A stretch of DNA of 64,000 nt, taken from Dactylis glomerata. Lineage: Eukaryota; Streptophyta; Magnoliopsida; Poales; Poaceae. Under the pieces are notes generated by a model that worked only from the letters and a program-made list of their open reading frames with translations, was not told where the DNA came from and did no database searches. This document shows positions 10,833-21,523 of the stretch, piece after piece. Location of the stretch: assembly GCA_007115705.1 (NCBI GenBank), contig QXEO01000239.1, positions 751,688 to 815,687 of the forward strand, read 5' to 3'. Position numbers and translations under genes: made by a program. How positions within the stretch are numbered: position 1 is the first letter of the stretch; each line of letters opens with the position of its first letter.

Positions 10833-12475
10833 TGATTGCTTCGGTGGTGATGATGAAAATGACCGATCAGTTGGGAACCCCAAGAGGAAGGTATGATGAG
10901 CACATCAGCAAGTTTCCCTTAGTAAGAAACCAAGATTTTATCGTCTAGGAAAAAGTCAATACTCCAGAAGGTGATGCTTGCTAGCTTCGCGACGGCTCCA
11001 GACAATTTATAAGGCGCCTCGTCCAGGCTTTGCTTTGCGAGCGGCAACGTGAAACCTGCACACAACACAACCAAGTACTTTGTTCCCAACTTACGATGAG
11101 GTTGTCAATCTCACCGGTTTGCTTGAAACAAAGGGTATGAGCGTATCGAGTGGAAAACAGTAGTAGTATGCAAGTAAAGTAAACAGTGCGAGTAAAGTAA
11201 ATAGGTGATAGCAATATGATGGAAATAGGACCGGGGTCCACAGTTCACTAGTGGTGTCTCTCCATAAGATAAATAACACATGCTGGGTAAACAAATTACA
11301 GTTGGGCAATTGATAGAATAAAGATAACGTGGTATATCAAGAAGATCACTATGCGATTTACTCTGGGCATTACAACAAAATACATAGACCGCCATCCAAC
11401 TGCATCTATGACTAATAATCCACTTGTGGCGAATCAATCCGAGAACTCCACAAGTATTAAGTTGCGAACAACAGATAATTGCATTAAGCAAAGTGTGTAA
11501 TGTAAACAAAGCATATACCCTCGAGCATATGAATGTTGTTTTCTCCCTAGTGGCAACAGCACATCTACAACCTTAGAGGTTTCTGTCACTCCCCCAGATT
11601 CAATAGAGGCATGAACCCAACTATCGAGCATAAATACCCCCTCTTGGAGTTACTAGCAACTAATCGGCCAAGATAGCTACTAACAACAGAGAGCATGCAA
11701 GATCATAAACAATATAGAGATAACATAAGATAAATTTCAGAACAACAACTTAATCATAACACCAATATTCATCGGATCCCAACAAACACAACATGTAGAA
11801 TTACATAACGGTGATCTCAATCATGTAAGGCAGCTCATGAGATCTAAACATCAAGCATATGGTGGAGAGAACAACCATCTAGCTACTGCTATAGACCCAT
11901 AGTCCAAGGTAGACTACTCAATCATCGCGCCAGAGGCAAGCATGGCGATGAAGAAGACCTCCGGTGGCGATTCCTCTCTCTGACACGGTACCAGGAAGAG
12001 CTTCAGGACCCTCCCGATCTCGGGTCGACGACGGCGGTGGAACGCGATATCTTTCTGAAATTCTGATCGGGTACTTAGGTTTTTCCCGTCGAGGGGTCTT
12101 TATAGGCGAAGGGGCAACGTCAGGAGTGGGCCGAGGCGCCATCACACATAGGGAGCGCGGCCAGGGGCCAGGCCGCACCGCCCTATTGTGTGGGGCCCTC
12201 GTGGCCCCACTCCGTCTCCTCTTCGGTTCTCTAGAAGCTTCGGTGAATTTCTGGACGTTCGGCTTTTGTTTCGTCCAATTCTGAGAATATTTCCTGTGTA
12301 ACTTTTTTGAAACACAAAAACAGCAGAAAACAGGGAACTGGCACTATGGTGACTTGTTAATAGGTTAGTTCCGGAAAATGCATAAAAGTGCCACGAAGTT
12401 TAACGAAACACTAAGCAAATGGTGTAAAAATAAGCATGGAGCATCAAAAATTATAGATACGTTTTGGACGTATCA
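10833..12475 (-). repeat. 5' LTR of element A
   Basis: 1643-bp LTR. On the minus strand it starts TGATACGTC at 12475 and ends at 10833. It would hold the element's promoter. Confidence 0.9.
12097..12104 (-). promoter_or_regulatory. TATA box in the 5' LTR of element A
   Basis: TATAAAGA on the minus strand, preceded by CTTCGCC, which is also found before the TATA box of element F (55305-55319). It is a plausible core promoter for the element RNA, judged from sequence only. Confidence 0.5.
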
Positions 12476-12480
12476 AACGC

Positions 12481-12564
12481 CACAAAGTGTAACGAAACAC
12501 TAAGCAAATGGTGTAAAAACAAGCATGGAGCATCAAAAATTATAGATACGTTTGAGACGTATCA
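12481..12564 (-). repeat. 5' LTR of element B, U3-end part
   Basis: 84 bp continuing the LTR of B on the far side of element A and ending with the family terminus GACGTATCA on the plus strand. It joins collinearly to 5367 when element A and one AACGC copy are removed. Confidence 0.85.
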
Positions 12565-12645
12565 TGGCGCAATAGGAGTGCAGATGAAATCATTGTTGTT
12601 TGTGCTAGTAAAGTCACACAACTTGGTGTTCTCAGGAGTACTCAT
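12565..12645 (-). pseudogene. gag N-terminus of element C (interrupted by B)
   Basis: ATG at 12643-12645 opens 27 codons beginning MSTPENTK and then runs into the end of element B at 12564. The position after primer site and leader matches gag in related elements. Only the N-terminus is in the window. Confidence 0.6.
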
Positions 12646-12815
12646 TTTAGCAAGACTAAAACAGATAAACAAAAATAACAACTCTAAAAGGAACTAATTT
12701 TTTGTATTTTTGATAAAAAGATGCAAACAAAAATAAAGTAAAGAAACTAAGCAAAACAATAACAAAGTAAAAAAGATTGGAAGTGAGAGACTCCCCTTGC
12801 AGAAATCCTCTTTCT

Positions 12816-12832
12816 CCCTGGCAACGGCGCCA
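12816..12832 (-). other. Primer binding site of element C (tRNA-Asp, one mismatch)
   Basis: Same site as in A and B with one change (plus strand CCCTGG instead of CCCCGG). About 10 nt separate it from the LTR. Confidence 0.75.
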
Positions 12833-12842
12833 CAAAACTTGT

Positions 12843-14610
12843 TGATGGTGCGGTGTTGATGGACCAGTTGGGAACCCCAAGAGGAAGGTGTGATGAACAT
12901 GTGAAGATTGGAGGGGGAAATGCTATCGGAGCCATCCCCAGTTGCTTCTCCAACCTCTCCGATATTACCAACACCGCCACCATAATGAAAAAGGAGTAGT
13001 CCACTGATGGTGCGGTGTTGACGGACCAGTTGGGAACCCGAAGAGGAAGGTGTGATGCGCACATCAGTAAGTTTTCCCTCAGTTATGAAACCAAAGTTTA
13101 ATTGACCAGTAGGAGAAAGAAACCACTTCTAAAGGTTGATGCTAATTGGCTTTTGGCAGGGTGCACTACCGGCGCCAGAAGCAATGTGGAACCTGCACAC
13201 AACACAACCAAGATACTTTGCCCCAACTTGCAGTGAGGTTTTCAATCTCACTGGTTTGCTGAAAACAAAGGATTAAACATATCATGTGGAAAAAGATATT
13301 TATTTGCAGTAGGTAAATAATGCTTGCGGAAAGTAAACGGTGTTTGCAGTAGATGGTAATATATATGTAAAAGAATGGACCGGGGTCCACAGTTCACTAG
13401 AGGTGTCTCTCCATAAAGATAAATAACATGCTGGGTACACAAATTACAGTTGGGCAATTGACAAAATAAAGAATAACAATGCATGTACATGTCATGAAGA
13501 TCACTATGAGATTCACTTGGGCATTACAACATAATACATAGACATTAATCCAACTACATCTATGAATAATAATCCACCCGCAGGATATCATCCGAACAAC
13601 CCTTAGGTATTAAGTTGCAAGCAACAGATTATCGCCTTAAGCAAAGTGTGTAATATAAATAATACAAATGTCCTTGAACAAAAGATTGTTGTTTTCTCCC
13701 TAGTAGCAACAACACATCTACAACCTTAGAAGTTATTGTCACTCTCCCAGATTACTAGAGGCATGAACCCACTATCGAGCATAAATACTCCCTCTTGGAG
13801 TCACTAGCATCTACTCGGCCAAGATATCTACTAGCAACGGAGAGCATGCAAGATCATAAATAACATAGACATGATAAATCAACAATCAACTTGACATAGT
13901 ACTCAATATTCATCGGATCCCAACAAACACAACATGTAGAATTACATAACGATGATCTTGATCATGATAGGCAGCTCACAAGATCTAGACATGAAGCACA
14001 TCGAGGAGAAGACAACCATCTAGCTACTGCTACGGACCCATAGTCCAAGGTAGACTACTCACACATCACTCCGGAGGCTGGCATGGTGATGAAGAAGGCC
14101 TCCGGTGATGATTTCTCTCTCCGGCAGGGTGCCGGGAAGAGCTTCTGGACCCTCCCGATCTCGGGACGACGACGGCGGCTTGCAGTATGTTTCATGGAAA
14201 AGTGTTCCGTCCTTTAGGGTTTTCCCGACAAAGGGGATTTATAGGCGGAAGGGCGATGTTAGGGGTGGACCAGGGCCCACACCACCTGGTGGCACGACCA
14301 GGGGTGGCCCGCACCACCCTATGGTGCAACCGCCTCTTGGTTCGTCTCCGTCTCTCCTCGGGACTCCGTCTTCCTTTCAGGTAAATAGGAACTTCGGCTT
14401 TTGTTTCGTCCAATTCTGAGAATATTTCCTGTGTAACTTTTCTGAAACACAAAAACAGCAGAAAACAGGAACTGACACTGTGTCATCTCGTTAATAGGTT
14501 AGTTCCAGAAAATGCATAAAAATGCCACAAAGTGTAAACAAAACACAAAGCAATTGGTGTAAAACAAGCATGGAGCATCAAAAATTATAGATACGTTTGC
14601 GACGTATCAT
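12843..14610 (-). repeat. 5' LTR of element C with internal duplication and filler
   Basis: 1768 bp, beginning TGATACGTC on the minus strand at 14610. The inner end occurs twice, at 12843-12900 and about 13005-13062, around a 104-bp filler. Without one copy and the filler the LTR is about 1606 bp, close to the 1643 bp of A and B. Confidence 0.78.
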
Positions 14611-15775
14611 ACACCTTTGGACTATGGGTTTGTGGCAGTAGTTTGATCTATTTCTCTCTTGTGCTATAATGTTTTGGTACCATATGAGGTGCATATCATG
14701 ATTATGGCCATATTATGTAATTCCTATGTGGTGGATTCTTAGTTTTATTGGATGATTTATGAGATATGAACATTTATTGTGTTCTTGATGTATGAATAGA
14801 TGCATATTGTTAACTTGTTCGTTACTACTTGTTATGATCAAACTTGTATGCGAGAGCATGTGTGGGGGTGTGTATTAGATGGAATAACATGGTAGTAGTA
14901 GTGAATTGTGACAACAACTTCATATCTACTATGGTTTTTACCAATTCCTTTGTTACCTCACTAGGGAGAAAAAGAATGCATGTGCTAAAAAAATTATTGT
15001 CAACAAAGAACCTTGCTTAAATTCATGGACACTAATTGATCCATTGTAATATGTTTTATGCATAGTAGCACATTTGTTATTCAACATGTCAACGTACTTA
15101 AGGCTATACTCTGTTAATTCTTAAATCTAGATTGAATGGAGTTTATCCCTTTCTAGTGGAGTATAAGCAAGATGTGTAGTATCGTCTTTATGTTAGGACG
15201 TGATGCCCATATGAATGCTTATCAAGACACATAATAAAATATCTTTAATGTTTAGTCATCTGTCTTGTTCTTAATGCCACCACACTTTATGAGAGAGTAG
15301 ACAAGTGAACCCATGAACCCCGGTCCATTTTTATAAGAAACACCTTTTACTTGCTTTTACTTACCTTTATATTTTCTGTATCAATTAAATCTGAAAGTAA
15401 CAAAAACATATCTACTTTTTGCAACTACAACAAAAACCCAAAAAACATCTTTACTTTCTGCATTAGTTTACATTTTTTTGCTTTAGTTTACCTTCTTGCA
15501 TTTTACTTTCAGTTATTTATTTTATTTCATTTTACTTATATCGAAGCCTTGTGCTTGACAACCACACTGTGGAGTTGGGGGCACAAGACAAATAAATCGT
15601 TTTGCAGGTTGCTGGACAAGGCTTGAATAAACTAGCTGACTGTTCCCTAAGAGTTCGATATTAAACCTCGAGTCACCCTTGTGGGGAAGATTGTCTTCTT
15701 ACATCACTCTGCCTTTGGAGTCCCAACGAATTGGCACACTTGTTTAGTGTCATCATTACGCCAGTAATAACAATT
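14611..15775 (+). repeat. Gypsy LTR remnant G, plus orientation
   Basis: The right half parallels the end of the LTR of element F (56140-56340). Shared landmarks in order are a GGGGGCACAAGA-type stretch, TGCAGGTTGCT, GAGTTCGATA and TTGGAG-CCCAAC. No primer site follows, and the left side is cut by element C. It is a decayed LTR piece with approximate ends. AT-rich short ORFs in it are not credible. Confidence 0.5.
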
Positions 15776-16698
15776 TCTTCAATAGTTTTTGGGTATCTTC
15801 CCAAGATGTATGTACGGGTTCGCCTTCCCCATACACTATACATAGTGTCGGGATACAACGACATTATTATGCACCGACAAGTATCATAAGCATCAACATC
15901 GATAAAAGTAGAGGCATTAGATGACAAACTACTAGAAGGCGTGATAATAATCTTATAATCAGTAGCCTTTAGTTACGTGTGATAAGAAGTGATGGAAATG
16001 AGTTCACTCTTAATGACATTGGGACCATTTTTTAGGCATCCAAATTCCACCTTGAGTCTCTCATGAGCAACTGGAAGCTCCTTTCTCAATTTCTTGAATC
16101 CTAAAACCAACTCAAGGAATTCTCTACTCTTTTCCTTATCCTTGACAATGTTAGGCTTCCTATCTGCATTCTTTTTCATTCTCCTCCTCGAGCTCGTCCT
16201 CAAAATGACCCATAAAGAATAGGCCCACTATCTCTCAATTATTTATCATGTGATGTTGCTATTATGTTCAATCACAAGGTTATTTTTCCTATCTAGTGTG
16301 TTGCGACATGTCATGAGCCTCTTGAGAGTTTCCTTGATAAGCAAAAAAAAAATCACTTGACTTCATAAAGTTGAGAACTGGGGAAATAAAGTCCTTCATT
16401 AGTCAACCTATCATCATTATTTTTGTCTTTGTCCATAATCAAATAACAAACATAGGAGTAGAACCCATGATGAATGAGGGGAAAATTGAGGTCGGGCAAA
16501 CTCTAAAGCATAAAAAAAGATTGATGCAAAAAATCAAAATTGTCTAGACACATTAATACTTTATATAATCTTAAGCATATTCACTTAGTACACAACCCCA
16601 TATTTAAATTTAATTAGAACCTGCAATCATACATATAATGAAGCTTTCATGTTGTCCAGAAGTCCTAGGCAATGGCAAAGCTTTACCTTCTTTTTGAA
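15776..16698. other. Decayed sequence, unassigned
   Basis: AT-rich. Short minus-strand ORFs are present (one of 76 codons at 15973-16203, rich in K, R and E). They may be remains of the hAT transposon whose C-terminus is at 16699-16920, but I see no diagnostic motif. Confidence 0.3.
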
Positions 16699-16920
16699 CT
16701 ATTTATTAATTTCATCAAGATCAAGAACTTCAAATATTCCTTGTTCGGTGTAGAACAACACCAAATAATTAAGCCAACCATCACACATCTTGTTGAGCCA
16801 CTCGGTCTTGATGATCTTATTAGCTAAGAAGGCCCTTTCAAATGTTGTTGTCACCACCGGCAAAAGCAGTGCCAACACAATGGTGTAGTAAACTATAGGA
16901 AACATGATATGCCATTCAAG
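16699..16920 (-). pseudogene. hAT-family transposase, C-terminal dimerisation region remnant
   Basis: A 68-codon minus-strand segment reads FPIVYYTIVLALLLPV, then ERAF, then KIIKTEWLNKM and a final FEVLDL. This order of motifs is that of the hAT C-terminal dimerisation domain of plant TTF-type transposases. Such proteins bind element termini as dimers and cut DNA. Upstream sequence (to about 17460) gives only broken frames, and no target duplication or terminal repeat was found. The usual alanine after ERAFS and other positions differ, consistent with long decay. Confidence 0.6.
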
Positions 16921-18755
16921 TTAAACCATATGTTTATCTAGGCATGTGATATTAAAACAAACTCGGAGAGCTTCAATCCTCTTCATATGCCCAAATAAGT
17001 TCCAATATGAGTTTCATGCCTGCCTTTTGACTTCTAGAATCATCCAATGATGTCATTGAAATAATATGGATGCTACATGGCCCATGACATGATTACAGAA
17101 TGCACCCCTCACATTTTCCAATGGTTAAACCACAATTTGTAAGACATCAAAGCCCAAATTTCTCATCCTTTCGGTCATGTTAAAAGTATAACAATAGAAG
17201 TAACACGTTTATCCTTTTCCACACTATAATCCAACCAAACAAATTTATTGTACCATTGGTTGAAAGGATCTATTATCGCTATTTTGGGGGAAATTATGAT
17301 GAGATCGTTGAGTTGTACCATTCTTTAGGTAAGCAAAAACATTGGGGAAAAATGCATCAATCTGAATCCAAAGTATGGGATCAAGTTTTATGCAATCTAT
17401 GAAATCGGTAATTACTTCAACCTCAACATTAATTTCCACACTCAAGTGCACATGTGCTGCAAGGCTATGCCTCAGCCCTTAGTCCGAGGGGTTTACTTAC
17501 ACATCACGACTAAACTAACAGTAATAGATATTGTAGAAGGAAATACTTTAAGATGAATGCTCAATAGTATTACAATATCGCAAATCTCAAAATAATCAAG
17601 AGTAAAAGAGTATATGCTATGGAGATGACTACAGGGTGGCGATGGAGATGGTTATGTCGAGGTGCTGATTGCGGCAGAGCTTCAATGTATTGGAGATGAT
17701 ATGGCTTCTCTCCCAGCAGCTGCCTTCTGTCCATTATATATCGCGCGCAGGGACAAAGGTAGGATTTTAGGCGCCTCTAACGCAAATAAGGCCCGATACC
17801 CTTTACGAAAGTCGCTAGGAACGACATCATGAATCCATGAACATGGTAGGAACACACATTCAAGCGCTTATGGTTGTATAGAAAGTTGGTAAAGCTTTGT
17901 TAATTATTTTTGAACATTCAACTGACTTGTGGCTTTTTAAATCACGTGATATTTCCCATATTTTCTCAGATTTCATTATTTATACGTCCATTATTACAAG
18001 GAAATGAATAACCAACGAGATTTGCACATTTATGTATTTATTAGTGATTAGTGGTGGGTAGAGAGAATAATCCCATCAATATATTAAGAATTATTTTGTT
18101 TAATATAGGATAAAAATGAGTGCAAAATCCACTAGCCATGAACCAAAATCTAAGCAATGGTGTGAATCTAGTACTCGCCGGGCAAGAAAGGGTGTAGTAG
18201 GAGGTGGAGGAGGAGGTGCCGCTTCAAAAAAAAAACAATAACCCCTAATCCAATATGACCAATATACAACTATGAATGAAAATATATATTTGAACAGATG
18301 TACTTACCATGCTTTCTAGGGAAGGGTCAAGCTAGCTGTGGAGAAGGATGCGCTTCTACTGCCAAAGACCCTGCCTCTACTGTCCCGATAGTAGAGGTCC
18401 TTGCCATGGCTACCAATGTCCCCGCCGTGGTTGGCTGAGACTCGGACAGAAACGATAAAAACACCCTTGGCTAGCATGCCAAGAGCCGAATGCAGCCCCC
18501 CGGTGTGTTCAGCTTCACCACAAGCGTGGAGATGCGATGGGCGTGTGGATCGACCTTGGGGAGGTCAGAATGGGGAGGAGGGGACAGGAGAAGAAAATGG
18601 TTCCATGGCTTGGGAGCGATGAAGGGGAGCGCCTAGTGGAACGGTGAGGAAAAGTGAGTATGTGTTATGACCAAGGCGTCGTGTCTCACACGCTTCTCCC
18701 CACCTAGAATCGGGCTCCACTAAAACGGCTAAATTACCCGCTCCTGCTGGCCTGA
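16921..18755. other. Unassigned intergenic stretch
   Basis: 16921-17460 may hold further broken hAT coding sequence on the minus strand. 17461-18300 is AT-rich with no recognisable gene or repeat ends. 18300-18755 is more GC-rich with short ORFs, but no frame shows a domain I recognise. Confidence 0.3.
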
Positions 18756-21225
18756 AAGCATCTCCAGTCGCGTCCCCCAAACCGCGTTTGGCATATGCAT
18801 CAGATCAAGCATTTGGAGAACGCCGCCTTGCGTTTTCGCTTTTGGGGCGCGTCGCTACCTAGTCGCGTTCCTCAAAAGCTGTCCACAAATAGAGTTTGAA
18901 AATAAAAACAGATAGGCGCCATTTAAAAGGATAGTTCCCGCCATAGTCGTCGAGATCATAGTGTAGCCAGCGCCATCATATTACAGACCAAGACATGAAA
19001 ATTACTTGAAGAAGGGGTTTGGCGACGCCGATGATGCCTCCTGGGTAGGCGCTGACCTATCCAGCACGACGAATTCTGCCCGATCTGCCGGCAATTCCGT
19101 CGCTAGAGTACTGGTCGATGCCTTCGTGGGAGTGCTCGCCTATGCTGATGCCGATGTAGGGGGTGCTCGCAGATGCCAAAGCGGGCATGCTTGCATATGC
19201 GGACGCAGGCGCCAATGCCGCCGCGGCCATTTTGGCGTCAATCTCATCGAGGATCATGTCCTTGTAGAAATTGTGCGCCGCAAGCACCCAGGGATCCATG
19301 TCGGCCATTGAGGCGGTCAAGTCTTCTTTGCGCTTGTGCACGGCGACACGCTCCTTCTCTATAATCATTTTCTCTTATTGCTTTTGAAGGAGCGTCACCC
19401 ACCTCTCGTCGGCCTTCTTGTCTCGGACGACCAGGTTAGACGAGGCATCGGCAAGGCACTTGTTGATCGACGATTGGATGTTCTCGGTTGACGTTGCCTC
19501 AAGCGCGGCTGCCTTTGCCACCCTGTTGCCGATAGGGCGCCCTGCCGATGTTGTGAGCGACGCGTCCAGATCAATGATGCCATCTTTGCCTTTTTCCAAG
19601 GAGATGCACGTCAACCTCCACTTCTCGCAAGTTTTAAGCTTGCTATAGCAATGGAGCACCGCAAATCCTCTATTGCCTTCCGAATTCCTACGATATAAGC
19701 GAAGGGCATGGTTCAACTAATACAAAATGTAAAAAAGAAGCATGTATAGCCGCATGAAAATAGACACGAGAAGGACAACACGGTTACCAGATCGACGGGG
19801 CTTGTGCCGCTATCCCCTTGCCTCGAGCTCGAGATGGTAGCCTTGGAAGGCGTTCACCTGCACCTGTATGATTGCCCAGCACGTCGATATTGCCTTTTGG
19901 CTCCTCTTAATTGGCATCACCGCGTACTCCTTGTCCTTGTCGATGTACCTGCGCTCGTCAAACTCTGCCTTGATCCTTGCCCAATAGGTGCCATATTTTT
20001 TATTAGTATCGATGATCGCATTGATGCTTACTATCTTCCAAGAGTCGTAGAGGCACTGGTCTTCTAGAGCCTTCCATTTGGGGCCTCGAGACCCTGTCCC
20101 TTCCTTCTTCTTCTTCTTCTTGCCGGTGTCTGCCGCCTCGCTGTCCTCTGCCTGGACGCCCTCCTCTTCCTCGGTGCCTTCCGCGTCCTCTTCTTCATCA
20201 TATTCTTCCTCCTCTTCCCCTTCCCCTTCTTCTTCCTCTTCATCGGTCCCGCCCTCCTCTCCATCCTCGTTCGCCACCTCCTCGTTCCCACGCGCCGGCA
20301 TTCCATCGAACATGTTGTCGGCCCCGGCGTCTCCCTCAAACTCGAGTGGTCCCCTGTGCTCGGTGAAGGGGTCGTCGCTGTCGCCATGCTCTGGCTGCCG
20401 CCTCTCGTTGTATGTCAGAGAGAACATGGCGTTTGGGTCGAACCTGCTGTGTTGTGCGACGTCAGCATAGTGCGATGAGAAATGCGGCGTCGTGCCATCG
20501 TAGTCGCTGAAGAACCCTGGCATCGATGGGGAGGCCGAGCTGGGGATGTACGGGCTGGCGTTGCTGGCACCGGTGATGAGCACAGTGACATGCATCGCGT
20601 TCTCCGCCCAAGCCTTCTTCTCTTCCTGCGCCATCCGCCGATCTCGGCGCCCCGCCGTCTCATACTTGCGTCACACACAGTCTGCGTCCAACTCGTCCTA
20701 GGTCCACGTCTCCGGCTTCTTCTTCATCGCTGGCGCTTTGAACGGCTTTGAGAAGGGTGCCTTGACGCCGACCTTGCATGCGTCCTTGCCCGGCTGTTGG
20801 CTGCCGCCTTGCCGGCCATATTCTTTGCCGCGACATTAGGGATTTTTGGTGGCATCTTACTAGTTGCGGCGGGATTGTTGAGAGAAATCGTTGGTGGCAC
20901 GGTGGGAGGGAGAGATTGGGGCGTGGGAGGTGAAAGAGGTGGCGGGAGGCAGGAAGATCCGGTGGGAGGGAGAAAGTGAAACAAGCGGCAGGAGAAAAAG
21001 TGGTGGGAGGAAAGTTTCTCTCCCCATGTGGGTGATAGTGGTGGTCCGCCACTCCAAGCCGCTCTTTTTGTTCCATCCAGCATCCCCGCAGCGTCCCCTA
21101 TGTAGCGAGAATGGGCTCGGGACACCGTATTAGGCCGCGCCAGACCAAAAAAAGCTTTGGGGCGCGTGGCTGAAGGCAGTGAAACGTCGGGCGTGCCCCA
21201 AATTGGGGGCACGCTGGAGATGCTC
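18756..21225 (-). mobile_element. PIF/Harbinger-type element H1 carrying only a Myb-like gene
   Basis: Imperfect terminal inverted repeats AAGCATCTCC at the left and GAGCATCTCC (reverse complement) at the right, extending into a CCCCCAA stretch on both sides. Both ends are flanked by TGA (18753-18755 and 21226-21228), which is 3 bp as expected for this superfamily although TWA is more usual. The interior holds a broken minus-strand Myb-like gene and no DDE transposase. It is therefore non-autonomous or internally deleted. Confidence 0.65.
19057..20855 (-). pseudogene. Harbinger-associated Myb/SANT-like protein (ORF1-type), broken
   Basis: Reading runs from ATG 20855 (MPPK start) through a K/R-rich N-terminus with a frameshift and two stops near 20690-20740. 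A long open block follows (20634-19810): an acidic E-rich linker, then RGPKWKALEDQCL and a trihelix/SANT-like region ending LELEARG. A likely 71-bp intron is at 19717-19787 (GT..AG). The second exon (19716 down) resembles the NAM-associated C-terminal domain, with RPIGNRVAKAAA followed by a helical region. A 2-base loss just before the intron shifts the frame at about 19810. In intact PIF/Harbinger systems such a protein helps the transposase bind DNA and enter the nucleus. These proteins are often mis-annotated as host genes. Confidence 0.6.
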
Positions 21226-21372
21226 TGACTATAATGTGCTTTCAGATTCGGCTACCAGCTTATTAGGCAACTACTAAATGGAAGATTCTTGCAGCCAGCG
21301 GACCAAGTTGAGCTTTGTGCGGGTGACCAAACATGGTCTAAACGTGAATATGTGATCCATCAGCATGCTATG

Positions 21373-21512
21373 TAACAAAGTTTAGAGAAAAGAGGTTTAG
21401 CCGGCCCGACGTACCTCATCGGGTAGGGATCTACTTTATTATATATTAAGGAGTTTGGTTACAAATACAAGTCCAGGACTAATGCGTATCAGGGTACGTA
21501 TATATTCTAACA
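21373..21512 (-). repeat. 3' LTR of the Copia element
   Basis: 140 bp, recognisably similar to 26495-26635 (141 bp). The outer boundary is set by target duplication CTATG and the inner one by the polypurine tract. Confidence 0.88.
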
Positions 21513-21523
21513 CCCTCCCTTAA
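21513..21523 (-). other. Polypurine tract of the Copia element
   Basis: TTAAGGGAGGG on the minus strand directly precedes the 3' LTR start TGTTAG. Confidence 0.85.

Larger units (their letters stand above)
5368..12475 (-). mobile_element. Athila-like Gypsy element A, complete but non-autonomous
   Basis: A complete 7108-bp minus-strand LTR retrotransposon. Target duplication AACGC flanks it at 5363-5367 and 12476-12480. Both LTRs are 1643 bp and begin TGATACGTC. A tRNA-Asp primer site and a polypurine tract are in place, and the only sizeable ORF is a gag-like one of about 229 codons. There is no pol, so mobility would have needed proteins from a related element. About 11 differences occur in the first 275 bp of the U5 side of the two LTRs, roughly 4 percent, so the insertion is older than element D. 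It inserted into the 5' LTR of element B, a relative with the same LTR. Confidence 0.92.
1..12564 (-). mobile_element. Athila-like Gypsy element B, non-autonomous, split by element A
   Basis: Minus-strand LTR retrotransposon. Its 3' LTR is cut by the left window edge (1-113). Its 5' LTR is 3809-5367 joined to 12481-12564 across the insertion of element A. The two LTR pieces add up to 1643 bp, exactly the LTR length of element A, which supports the join. The internal part (114-3808) has a polypurine tract, a long 3' untranslated stretch, one 197-codon ORF and a primer site matching the 3' end of tRNA-Asp. No protease, reverse transcriptase or integrase can be seen, so it would need a helper. 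Its right end interrupts the gag of element C. The target duplication cannot be checked because the left end is outside the window. Confidence 0.85.
12565..14610 (-). mobile_element. Athila-like Gypsy element C, 5' part only
   Basis: The 5' LTR, primer site and first 27 gag codons of a third minus-strand element of the same group. The rest must lie left of the window because element B is inserted in its gag. Its LTR contains a 58-bp duplication around a 104-bp foreign-looking filler (12901-13004). Confidence 0.8.

Noticed and set aside
11111..11509. 132-codon ORF repeated in the LTRs of A (also 5646-6044)
   Set aside because: Cys/Leu-rich translation of LTR sequence with no start context or homology that I recognise. 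It is present because of the two LTRs.
15673..15927. 84-codon minus-strand ORF over the right end of LTR remnant G
   Set aside because: Half of it lies in sequence that matches the LTR end of element F, and no domain is visible.
20078..20470. 130-codon Ser-rich plus-strand ORF
   Set aside because: It is the complement of the acidic E-rich stretch of the Myb-like pseudogene. Poly-Ser from GAA/GAG complement is an artefact.
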